The notes under the pieces are model-generated. The model was not told where the DNA came from and ran no database searches. It saw only the letters and a program-made list of their open reading frames with translations. DNA of 13,592 nucleotides from WLMZ01 sp031410915 (GTDB lineage Bacteria; Actinomycetota; Acidimicrobiia; Acidimicrobiales; Ilumatobacteraceae): NCBI GenBank assembly GCA_031410915.1, contig JANNZY010000117.1, positions 1 through 13,592 of the forward strand, written 5' to 3'. Shown one piece after another: positions 5,602 through 12,755 of this stretch (its first letter is position 1; the number at the start of each line of letters is the position of its first letter). The position numbers and the translations under genes were made by a program.

Positions 5602-8600
5602 CGAGGAGCATCAGACCGCCGGCGAGGATGAGGCTTGCGCCGATGAGCATCCAGGGGCGGCTGTCGGCGCCGGTGGTCGGCAACGCTGCGATCGGGGTCG
5701 GGACGACCTCGGGCAGCGGCAGCACGACGGGCACCGTCGGGGCCGGGCCGGGGGGCGGGGTGTCGACCAGCGTCTGCGCTGCCGAGGTGTTGTTCGCCGA
5801 TGTCAGCTCGACACCCGATGATGCGACCGATGCGGTGTTGCTGATCGTCGCCCCACCTGTCGCCGTCACGGTGGTGACGATGCGGATCGTGCTCGATTGG
5901 CCTGCTGCGAGCGGGCCACCACCCGTGCACATCACCGTTTGACCGGTAGCCGAGCACGCCCAGCCCTGACCGGTGGCCGAACGGTAGGCGAGCCCGGCGG
6001 GCAGGTTGTCGGTCACGGTCATGACCGACGGTGTGGCACCGATGCCGTTGTTGGACACGACGAGGAGCCACGTCATGTCCCGGCCGGCCACGACCGCGCC
6101 CTGCACCGACTTGACGAGCTGCACGTCGAACGGAACGGCCGACGGTGGTGCCAAGCCGAGGTCAGCGCTGACGACGTCGATCCCAGCGGCGAGCGTGACC
6201 GCAACCGACGGAACTGTCACGGCGAGACCGTTCGGCGGCGTGACGCTGACGAGGTACGAGCCCGGCGGAAGTGAGCCGAAGGTGTACGTGCCGTCCCCGA
6301 CCGTGGTCGTGGTACCGACGGTGGTCTCGTACGACCCGTCGTGATCATTGTCGGCACGCAGCGTCACGGTCACACCGTTGACGCCGGGCTCGCCAGCGTC
6401 CTGCACGCCGTCACGGTTGGTGTCGAGCCAGATCCGGTCACCGATGGAGCTCGGCGGCACGGCAGCCGACGTCAGGCCGAAGTCGGCGGTGTCGATCGTG
6501 GACCCGGCAACGACGGCGAGCATGATGCTCGGCGACGTGGTCGGGCTGGTGCCGACCGCTGGCGTGACGACGACCGCGTAGTTGCCGGGCGGCACAGCGG
6601 TGAACGAGTAGTTGCCGGACGAGTCCGTCACCATCGTGCCGACAACGATCTCGTACGAGCCGTCGCCGTCTCCGTCGCGGCGCAGGCTGACCGTGACGCC
6701 AGACAAGCCGGGCTCGCCACCGTCTTGCAAGCCGTCGGCATCGACGTCGTCCCAGACCCGATCGCCGATCGTCGACGGGGCGACGGGACCGGCTGTGAAG
6801 CCGAAGTCCACCGTGTTGATCGAGGCGCCGGCGACGAGCGCCGTGACGATCGATCGCGGCGTCGTCGGGGCGAGACCAGCGGGGGTGACGATGACCGTCT
6901 CGTAGGTGCCGGGAGGCAAGTTGGCGAACCCGTACGCGCCGTCAGCTGTGGTCGTCTGCGTCGCGACCGTTGTGTCGAACAGACCGTCGCCATCGGTGTC
7001 GACGCGCAACGCGATCGACGCGTTGGCGATGCCGGGCTCACCGGCATCTTGGATGCCGTCACCGTCGAGGTCGTTCCAGACCCTGTCGCCGACGGTGCCC
7101 GGTGCGGTCGCCGGTGGCGGCTGCAGCCCGAAGTCGGCGGTCGTGATCGCCTGTCCGGCGTTCACCGTGACGGGGATCATCGCCGGTGTGGACAGGTTGA
7201 GTCCGGACGGCGCGGTGATGTCAACGCGATAGCTGCCACCCGGCAGGTCATCGAACAGGTACGTGCCATTGCCGCCCGTCGCCGTCGTTGCGACGACGGT
7301 CTCGAAGGTCCCGTCCAGGTCGAGGTCGCGGCGCAACGTGATCGTGACCGCGCCGAGGCCGGGCTCGCCGGCGTCTTGCCCGCCGTCGCCGTCGATGTCG
7401 TTGTAGACGGTGTCGCCGATGCTGTTGGTGCCGCTGTAGCCGAAATCGAGGTCCAGTCGCGACTGGCCCGTCGTCAGGCCGAACGCGGCCCGACTGTCGT
7501 TGCCGGCGTCGGGGTCGACGCTGTTGCGCAGGCCCGCGGGCAGGCTCGACGGATCGACGCTGACCGAGTACAACCCCCCGGGCAGGTTGACGAACTGGTA
7601 ATCGCCGCCGCCGGTCGTGACCGTCGTGGAGGTGACGTCGTCACCGCCGGGCGCGAGGTCGCGCACTCCGTCCGGTCCGAACCAGACGAGGTCGACGGTT
7701 GCGCCGGCGATGCCCTGGCCGACGGTGTCGAGGTAGATCGTGTCGCCGACGACACCGGAGCCGACGAAGGCGAAGTCGACATCGGTCAGCGTCTGGCCAC
7801 CGGCCAGCGCGAACGTCGTGATGTTCGCCGAGCCAGAGCCGTCGCGGTCGCGCGTCGCCGTCGTGATGCCGTAGGGCAGCGACGACGGGTCGACGGCGAC
7901 CGAGTAGTTGCCCAGCGCGAGGCCGGTCAGGATCCAGTTGCCGTTCGAGCCGGTGGTCACCGGCGTGACGACATCGTCGCCGTCGCCGAGCGTGGTGTTC
8001 GGCCCCGCCCAGCGCACGTTGACGGTGACACCGGGAAGAAGTGTCTCACCGGTGTCGACGACGAAGTCACCGTCGAGGTCGAACCAGACCGTGTCGCCGA
8101 CCACGCCGGCCGTGGTCGTCACTGCGGCATCGGCCTGGTCGTCCTCGGTCGGAACGTTGTTGCCCGGCGTCGAGTCGACGTCGGTGGCGGTCGAGGCGGT
8201 CACCTGCGCAGTCGTCGTGACGACGCCCGGGTTGGTGACGCGGGCGTCGATCGTCAGCGTGACGACGGCACCGTTGACCATCGTGGCGATGTTCCACACA
8301 CCGTTCGACGAGTTGTATGTGCCGACCGACGGGGTTGAACTGACGAACTGGAGGCCGGCGGGCAGCAGGTCGGTGACCATCACGCCGGTCGTGTTCGTCG
8401 GGCCGCCGTTCGTGACGGTCACCGTGAACGTGGCGACCTCACCGACGTAGTTCGCCGGTGTGGTGGTCACGTTGGTCAGCGACACGTCGCCGATCGCCGG
8501 CACGCCGGCCGACGCCTCGTCGTCCTGCACCGGCGGGTTCCCGCTCGACAGCGGGGTCGTGCTCGGAGCAGAGTCCGGGTCGTGCGTCGTCGCCGCGGTG

Positions 8601-11293
8601 ACCTGGGCGTCGTTGGTGCCCGGAGCGACTGGCGTGTTGTACACGACGTGGATCTGGGCCTGGCCGCCCGGGGCGAGGTCGGGGACGGTCCACAGGTTGC
8701 CGACACCGTTGAACGTGCCGTCGGCCAGCGCGCTGGTCTGTGGCGTGGCGCTGACGAACGTCGCGCCGGTCGGGGGGTAGTCGGTCACCTGCACGCCGGT
8801 CGAGGTGCTCGGCCCGGCGTTGGACAGCGTCAAGGTGAAGGTGGTGTCGCCCGACGCGTCGGGGCCCGAATCACGAACCTTGGTCAGCGAGATGTCGGCG
8901 TCGGCCTGCACGGTGAGCGCGACGGACGCGTCGTCGTCCTCGGTCGTCGATGCGTTGGCCGGCGTCGAGTCCGGGTCCGCGGCGAGCGAGGCCGTGATCT
9001 CGGCCGAGTTCGTCACCGAGAGCACGTTGACCGTCGCGGTGATCGACAGCGTGGCCGAGCCGCCGTTCGCGATCGTGCCGACGCTCCACACGCCGTTGGA
9101 AGAGTTGTAGCTGCCCTGCGACGGCGTGGAGCCCACGAAGGTCAGGCCGGAAGGGAGCAGGTCTGTGACGCCCACACCGGGCGCAGCGTCCGGACCGGCG
9201 TTGCTGACCGTCAGGAGGTAGGTCGCATTCTGGCCGATGTAGGTCGGTGTCGTCGTCAACGACTTGGCCAGCGAGAGGTCGGCCGCGAGCAGGTTGGTGG
9301 TGACGATGTCACCGCCGCTGCTCTGATCGGCACCGACCACGACGGTGTTCGTGATCGACGTGCCCATCGGGAACGGGTTGGCCACTTGAACCGCGTAGCG
9401 GATGTGCACGGTGACGCCGGGGTTGATCGTCGGTAGCGCCGCGCCGCCTTCGTCGAATGGGTACACGGTGGCGGCCGGCGGCACGATGTCGTCGGCGAAC
9501 GGCACGGTGCTGGCCCCGTCTTCGTAGGTGGTCGACCCAGGCACGTAGACGGTGCCTGCCGGGATGGGGTCGTCGACTTCCAGGTTCGTGAACGACAGCG
9601 CGCCGGCGTCGGCGATGGAGATGTCGTATGTGACGAGGTCGCCGGGGCCGAAGCGCCCGTCGCTGTTGGTGTCACCGGTGAGGCCGGCCGTCTTGTTGAC
9701 GAGCATCGCCGTCGAGGGGATCAGCGCGTAGCCTGCGTCGAAGCCGGGCGAGCCGCTCGGGGCCACGGCGGCGTCCTCGCCCCATGCGCCGGCCAGCTTC
9801 GTGCTGTCGCAGGTGTAGATGGCCGCGCCGGTCATGTCGCCATCCGCGGCGTCGAAGATCTTCGTCGACACGAGTCCGCCGACACTTCGCGCCTCGTCGT
9901 ACATCCCGTCACAGTTGGGGCCGAGGGCACCGGTCGTCGGGTCGCCGTCGTAGTCGATGTAGATGGTCGTCGGGGTGAACGCGGCGATCCACACCGGATC
10001 GTCGTCGAGCTCGCCGGCCACGTTCGGCGGGTTGGCGGAGTTGCCCGGTGCCCAGCCGAGCACGGCCTTCGACGTCAGCAGCCGCGACGGCACGAGGCCG
10101 AAGCCCCAGTCGTAGGTCGCGCTGCCATCGGTGCCGCCGCCAGGGGCGGCACCGCTCTCGGAACCGCCGGCACCGACTGCCGCGAACGGCTCCCCGCCGG
10201 CGCTCTGGAACCGCACGGCGACGCCGACGGGTGAGGCCATGCTGAGCGTGCCCTTGGCCGGAACGTTCAACGGCGTACAGCCGCCGCACGACGGGTTGAC
10301 CGTGATCGCCGCGGTGCCCGGGTTGAAGACGTAGGTGATCGTACGTTGCGTGTTGACGGTCGAGCCGACCGGGTTCAGGTAGTCGTTCGTCAGCGACGGA
10401 GTGGGGAACAGCGTGAACCAGCGCAGCTCGTACGCTGCGCCGGCATCACCCGCGCCGACGTGCACCTGCACCGGATTGGTGGACGTCACGTGCGCGCCCT
10501 GATTGACGCCACCGTCGACGAACAGCACGCCGCCCTGGCCGATCGTTCCACTCTGATCGATGGTTCCGTTGCCGTCCTTGTCGACACTGACGACTGTGTT
10601 GGCCTCTTCGGCCATGATCTGCACGCTCGTCGTCGAGAACGCATCACTCGTGCCCGACGGCGGGGTCATGTTCTCGCCGACCGGGATCCAGTAGTCGGTG
10701 CCCCACTTGGAGGTGTCGTAGGCCGACGCCGACGCCGACAGGACCGAGCCGAGCGGGGTCGAGAATCCGCCGGCCGTGATGGTGAAGCCGCGGGTCGAGG
10801 ACACCCGGTCGCGACCGTCCCACAAGATGGTTGTCGTGCGCGGCGTGGGCACGTTGTTGCGCAGCACGAACACCGCTCCGGCGGGGAGCAGGTCGCCGGC
10901 GCAGCGGAGGCCGCAGTAGGTCTGGGCATTGCCGTTGAGCGTGTCGCCGTCGCCCCACACCTGGGTCGACCCCTGCACGGGGTTGGTCAGGTCGGCCTCG
11001 AATCCGTCCTCCCAGTGGTCATAGAACATCACCGCGCCGGCACCGGCGTTGGTGATGCCGACGGTGAAGTCCAGCGTCGTGTCGGCCAGCGAGTTGGCGT
11101 TCTCCATCGTCTTCTGGGTCGCGTTCGCTTCGAGCGGCACGTAGCCGGTCATCACCGGGGCGGGATATGGAGCCGCGGCCAAGCCGGTCGAGCCCTGCGA
11201 TGCGAGCGGCACGATGCCACCGATCAACGTGACGGTTGCTGCCGCGACGAACCAGTTCCGGCGCGCGCGCCGACCGGTGAGAATGCCGTCCAT
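5486..11293 (-). CDS. Giant LPxTG-anchored surface protein with DUF11 and SdrD B-like repeats
   Basis: Predicted secreted, wall-anchored protein of 1935 residues, likely an adhesin or structural stalk; function inferred from architecture only. Order: signal peptide (basic RRARR, hydrophobic 14-31, likely cleavage after GLAAA near 41); N-terminal region about 42-525 with YDHWEDG, YDTSKWGTDYW and cysteines C127/C131, C336/C339, C461/C495 that could form disulfides; DUF11-like domains starting near 530, 672, 800 and 936; six SdrD B-like (Cna B superfamily) repeats, their GD motifs at 1066, 1183, 1293, 1402, 1510 and 1618; a fifth DUF11-like domain near 1723 with C1780/C1789; a Pro-rich stalk; sortase signal LPTTG 1871-1875; membrane helix about 1881-1898. 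The tail after the helix is 37 residues with 11 Arg, much longer than the usual few basic residues. The ATG at 11293 precedes a good signal peptide; the upstream GGACAGGGA is a weak ribosome site. No sortase gene is in the window. Confidence 0.9.
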   Translation of the reverse strand: MDGILTGRRARRNWFVAAATVTLIGGIVPLASQGSTGLAAAPYPAPVMTGYVPLEANATQKTMENANSLADTTLDFTVGITNAGAGAVMFYDHWEDGFEADLTNPVQGSTQVWGDGDTLNGNAQTYCGLRCAGDLLPAGAVFVLRNNVPTPRTTTILWDGRDRVSSTRGFTITAGGFSTPLGSVLSASASAYDTSKWGTDYWIPVGENMTPPSGTSDAFSTTSVQIMAEEANTVVSVDKDGNGTIDQSGTIGQGGVLFVDGGVNQGAHVTSTNPVQVHVGAGDAGAAYELRWFTLFPTPSLTNDYLNPVGSTVNTQRTITYVFNPGTAAITVNPSCGGCTPLNVPAKGTLSMASPVGVAVRFQSAGGEPFAAVGAGGSESGAAPGGGTDGSATYDWGFGLVPSRLLTSKAVLGWAPGNSANPPNVAGELDDDPVWIAAFTPTTIYIDYDGDPTTGALGPNCDGMYDEARSVGGLVSTKIFDAADGDMTGAAIYTCDSTKLAGAWGEDAAVAPSGSPGFDAGYALIPSTAMLVNKTAGLTGDTNSDGRFGPGDLVTYDISIADAGALSFTNLEVDDPIPAGTVYVPGSTTYEDGASTVPFADDIVPPAATVYPFDEGGAALPTINPGVTVHIRYAVQVANPFPMGTSITNTVVVGADQSSGGDIVTTNLLAADLSLAKSLTTTPTYIGQNATYLLTVSNAGPDAAPGVGVTDLLPSGLTFVGSTPSQGSYNSSNGVWSVGTIANGGSATLSITATVNVLSVTNSAEITASLAADPDSTPANASTTEDDDASVALTVQADADISLTKVRDSGPDASGDTTFTLTLSNAGPSTSTGVQVTDYPPTGATFVSATPQTSALADGTFNGVGNLWTVPDLAPGGQAQIHVVYNTPVAPGTNDAQVTAATTHDPDSAPSTTPLSSGNPPVQDDEASAGVPAIGDVSLTNVTTTPANYVGEVATFTVTVTNGGPTNTTGVMVTDLLPAGLQFVSSTPSVGTYNSSNGVWNIATMVNGAVVTLTIDARVTNPGVVTTTAQVTASTATDVDSTPGNNVPTEDDQADAAVTTTAGVVGDTVWFDLDGDFVVDTGETLLPGVTVNVRWAGPNTTLGDGDDVVTPVTTGSNGNWILTGLALGNYSVAVDPSSLPYGITTATRDRDGSGSANITTFALAGGQTLTDVDFAFVGSGVVGDTIYLDTVGQGIAGATVDLVWFGPDGVRDLAPGGDDVTSTTVTTGGGDYQFVNLPGGLYSVSVDPSSLPAGLRNSVDPDAGNDSRAAFGLTTGQSRLDLDFGYSGTNSIGDTVYNDIDGDGGQDAGEPGLGAVTITLRRDLDLDGTFETVVATTATGGNGTYLFDDLPGGSYRVDITAPSGLNLSTPAMIPVTVNAGQAITTADFGLQPPPATAPGTVGDRVWNDLDGDGIQDAGEPGIANASIALRVDTDGDGLFDTTVATQTTTADGAYGFANLPPGTYETVIVTPAGLAPTTPRSIVTALVAGASINTVDFGFTAGPVAPSTIGDRVWDDVDADGLQDGGEPGLSGVTVSLRRDGDGDGSYEIVVGTMVTDSSGNYSFTAVPPGNYAVVVTPAVGTSPTTSPSIMLAVVAGSTIDTADFGLTSAAVPPSSIGDRIWLDTNRDGVQDAGEPGVNGVTVTLRADNDHDGSYETTVGTTTTVGDGTYTFGSLPPGSYLVSVTPPNGLAVTVPSVAVTLAAGIDVVSADLGLAPPSAVPFDVQLVKSVQGAVVAGRDMTWLLVVSNNGIGATPSVMTVTDNLPAGLAYRSATGQGWACSATGQTVMCTGGGPLAAGQSSTIRIVTTVTATGGATISNTASVASSGVELTSANNTSAAQTLVDTPPPGPAPTVPVVLPLPEVVPTPIAALPTTGADSRPWMLIGASLILAGGLMLLATKRRAWSPVGRGLRRGGRRSSDRSARSCRPSPSSSRG
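5669..5683 (-). other. Sortase cleavage motif LPTTG
   Basis: Codes for L1871-G1875, after a Pro/Val-rich stalk and six residues before an 18-residue hydrophobic helix that ends in KRR. This is the standard cell-wall sorting signal: sortase cuts between T and G and joins the Thr to the wall. It makes a wall-anchored location the most likely one and indicates a sortase elsewhere in the genome. Confidence 0.85.
6128..8104 (-). repeat. Six tandem SdrD B-like repeats inside the surface-protein gene
   Basis: On the minus strand the conserved GD of each repeat (GDTVW, GDTIY, GDTVY, GDRVW, GDRVW, GDRIW) falls at plus positions near 8098, 7747, 7417, 7090, 6766 and 6442. The spacing shrinks from 117 residues to a regular 108-110. 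Repeats 3-6 share D-x-D/N-x-DG-x-QD followed by GEPG, and each has a second acidic loop such as DGDGDGSYE. The loops resemble the calcium-binding loops of staphylococcal SdrD B domains. Repeat 1 is divergent (DLDGDFVVD) and repeat 2 lacks the first acidic loop (DTVGQGIAG). The repeats are clear in protein but diverged in DNA. Confidence 0.85.
8105..9706 (-). repeat. Four DUF11-like beta-sandwich domains inside the surface-protein gene
   Basis: Encodes residues about 530-1063. Each unit has a start such as LSLAKS, ISLTKV or VSLTNV, a middle such as TVSNAGP or TVTNGGP, then VTDLLP or a close variant and a T-F-V/Q-F-V segment; spacing is about 128-142 residues. Units 2 and 4 are closest to each other, sharing YNSSNGVW, and units 2-4 end in acidic linkers (TEDDD, VQDDE, TEDDQ). 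Unit 1 is more divergent and begins with an acidic loop, GDTNSDGRFGPGD. A fifth copy lies after the SdrD B-like repeats (about 5760-6127). Confidence 0.75.
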
Positions 11294-11349
11294 TGTGTGG
11301 TGTGTCCCTGTCCGCCGAAGCTGTCCTGAATCTCATCGGACAGTCGTGG

Positions 11350-11369
11350 TGACACTTGAATTGTCAAGT
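11350..11369. promoter_or_regulatory. Overlapping palindromes upstream of the surface-protein gene (candidate operator / -35 region)
   Basis: Two dyads share this 20-bp site: TGACA-N7-TGTCA (11350-11366) and ACTTGA-N4-TCAAGT (11354-11369). On the minus strand they contain a perfect TTGACA (11367-11362), which could be a -35 element for the surface-protein gene; no good -10 box is seen at 16-18 bp. The site is the most A+T-rich spot in the area and lies 4 bp beyond the stop of the iron-sulfur subunit gene. It lacks a T-run, so operator or promoter is more likely than terminator. Confidence 0.4.
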
Positions 11370-11373
11370 TGCC

Positions 11374-11856
11374 TCAGCTGCGCAGCTCCACGGCCGTCGC
11401 ACTGACGGCAGCGATGATCTTGGCGTAGCCGGTGCAGCGGCAGAGGTTGCCGGACAGGCCGATGCGGACGTCTTCCTCCGACGGCGTCGGATTGCGAGCC
11501 AGCAGCGCCGTCGCCGACATGATCATCCCCGGGGTGCAGAAGCCACACTGCACACCACCGGCGTCGAGCAGGTTGCGTTGCAGCGGATGCAACTCGTCGC
11601 CGGTCATCACGCCCTCGACGGTGGTGATGTCGCGGCCCCGGGCCTGCACCGCGAGGAACGAGCACGAGTTGACCGGCTGGCCGTCGAGCAGCACCATGCA
11701 CGCACCGCACTCGCAGTCGTCGCAACCCTCCTTGGTGCCGGTCAGGCCGACCTCGCCGCGGATGACGCTGACCAGGTTTCGTTCGGTGCCGATGGTGACC
11801 GGGTAGACCCGGCCATTCACGGTCAACTCGACGTCGACGGTTTGCGAGGGGCTCAT
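11374..11856 (-). CDS. Molybdenum hydroxylase [2Fe-2S] small subunit (CoxS/XdhC-like)
   Basis: Electron-transfer subunit of 160 residues, normal for the family, carrying two [2Fe-2S] clusters that link the Mo site to FAD. The plant-ferredoxin-like N-terminal half ligates cluster II through C45, C50, C53 and C65; the helical C-terminal half ligates cluster I through C104, C107 (CGFC), C139 and C141 (CRC). An extra cysteine, C48, lies inside the first loop (GCDDCECGAC), where Gly or another non-Cys residue is usual. The ATG at 11856 overlaps the stop of the FAD-subunit gene in ATGA, and GGAG (plus 11864-11867) lies 7 nt upstream, so translation is probably coupled but also has its own site. It is the last gene of the operon. 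The cytoplasmic location follows from the lack of a signal peptide. Confidence 0.95.
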   Translation of the reverse strand: MSPSQTVDVELTVNGRVYPVTIGTERNLVSVIRGEVGLTGTKEGCDDCECGACMVLLDGQPVNSCSFLAVQARGRDITTVEGVMTGDELHPLQRNLLDAGGVQCGFCTPGMIMSATALLARNPTPSEEDVRIGLSGNLCRCTGYAKIIAAVSATAVELRS

Positions 11857-12755
11857 CGTGCTGCTCCGATTCCGAGGGCGCGGTTGACAGGGACGGCGAT
11901 GGTCTCGCCGGTAGCCCGGCGCGCTGCGGCCTCGACCGCGCGGCGGGCCATGACGCCGACGCAGTGGCGGCGATATGCGTCGCTCGCGCGGACGTCGCTG
12001 ATCGGCGATGCCTGGACCGCGGCGAGCTCGGCGATCGTCGCCAGCGTCGCTGCGTCGACCGGCCGACCGTGCACTGCCGCCTGCAGGTCGTGCACGGCGA
12101 TGATGGTTGGTGCCACGGCCGTCAGCGCGACGCTGATCGACGCGATGCCCCCGTCGCCGTCGAGCACGACGTCTGCCGCAGCACCCACGACGGCGATCTC
12201 CATCGCCCGCCGGTACTCGAGGCGCACGTATGCCGAGCCGGAGTTGGCTGGTCGCGCCGGCAACGTGATCGCCACGCAGAGCTCCTCCGGGCTGGCGACC
12301 GTCATGCCCGGGCCGGTCCACAGATCTGCGATGGGTATGGCACGCGACGCGTTGATGGAGCGCAACTCGACCGATGCGTCGAACACGAGCAAGGGCGCGC
12401 CGGTGTCCATCGCCGGCGACGCGTTCATCACGTTGCCACCGAGCGTGCCGACGTTGCGCGTGGCCGGTGACCCGACGAGCGCGCAGGCGTCGGCGAGCGC
12501 CGAGTAGTCGCGACACACGATGTCGCTGGTGATCAGCGCGGCGTGTGACGTCAGCGCGCCGATGGTGAGCCCGCTCGCCGTCGCGTCGATGTGGACGAGT
12601 TCGGCGATGCGGTCGATCGCGACCAGGTCGGCCGGCAAGGCGCTCTTGCCATGGCGGGCGGCGACGACGAGGTCGCTGCCGCCGGCGATCGGGCGGGCCC
12701 CGGCCGACAGCGCGACCAGCGCGTCGTCGATGGTTGATGCAATGGCGAACGTCAT
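11853..12755 (-). CDS. Molybdenum hydroxylase FAD-binding medium subunit (CoxM-like)
   Basis: FAD subunit of 300 residues, close to the usual 280-300, which passes electrons from the iron-sulfur clusters to the final acceptor. FAD-binding motifs of the PCMH/CO dehydrogenase flavoprotein fold are present: PIAGGSDL near the N-terminus, TIGALTSHAAL, and TRNVGTLGGNVMNASPAMD, which is the usual IRN-GT-GGN loop with Thr in place of Ile. The C-terminal domain is present to the end. The start ATG 12755 forms ATGA with the stop of the large-subunit gene and gives the normal N-terminus (MTFAIASTIDDAL), so the longer open frame upstream, which runs antisense-like through the large-subunit gene, was rejected. 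The upstream sequence has only a weak GGGCGG, consistent with translational coupling. Confidence 0.95.
   Translation of the reverse strand: MTFAIASTIDDALVALSAGARPIAGGSDLVVAARHGKSALPADLVAIDRIAELVHIDATASGLTIGALTSHAALITSDIVCRDYSALADACALVGSPATRNVGTLGGNVMNASPAMDTGAPLLVFDASVELRSINASRAIPIADLWTGPGMTVASPEELCVAITLPARPANSGSAYVRLEYRRAMEIAVVGAAADVVLDGDGGIASISVALTAVAPTIIAVHDLQAAVHGRPVDAATLATIAELAAVQASPISDVRASDAYRRHCVGVMARRAVEAAARRATGETIAVPVNRALGIGAAR
11864..11867 (-). promoter_or_regulatory. Ribosome binding site of the iron-sulfur subunit gene
   Basis: GGAG on the minus strand, 7 nt before the ATG at 11856 and inside the last codons of the FAD-subunit gene. It supports the chosen start and gives the small subunit its own initiation site despite the ATGA overlap. 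Confidence 0.6.

Noticed and set aside
2547..5942. Plus-strand open frame of 1131 codons through the kinase and SDR genes
   Set aside because: It runs in another frame of two well-supported genes, is dominated by Arg, Gly, Pro and Ala with no domain, and is explained by the scarcity of stops in G+C-rich DNA.
6341..8338. Plus-strand open frame of 665 codons opposite the SdrD B-like repeats
   Set aside because: It is antisense to a clear repeat array; its own apparent periodicity simply mirrors the repeats, and its composition (Arg, Asp, Val, Gly) is that of a shadow frame.
9644..9682. Dockerin-like loop GDTNSDGRFGPGD
   Set aside because: There is only one copy and it is followed directly by a DUF11-like strand pattern, so it is better read as the calcium-type lead-in of that domain than as a dockerin.
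6128..9706. CRISPR or DNA-level satellite repeat
   Set aside because: The periodicity is about 325-400 bp, conserved in protein but diverged in DNA, and lies inside one open frame, so these are protein domain repeats.
11243..11293. Twin-arginine signal in the surface protein (RRARRNWF)
   Set aside because: The order after RR does not match SRRxFLK and the large multi-domain product suits the Sec route; an ordinary Sec signal is the simpler reading.
11356..12507. Plus-strand open frame of 383 codons opposite the Mo-hydroxylase genes
   Set aside because: The minus strand here encodes two complete subunits with all cofactor motifs; the plus frame shows no recognisable motif.
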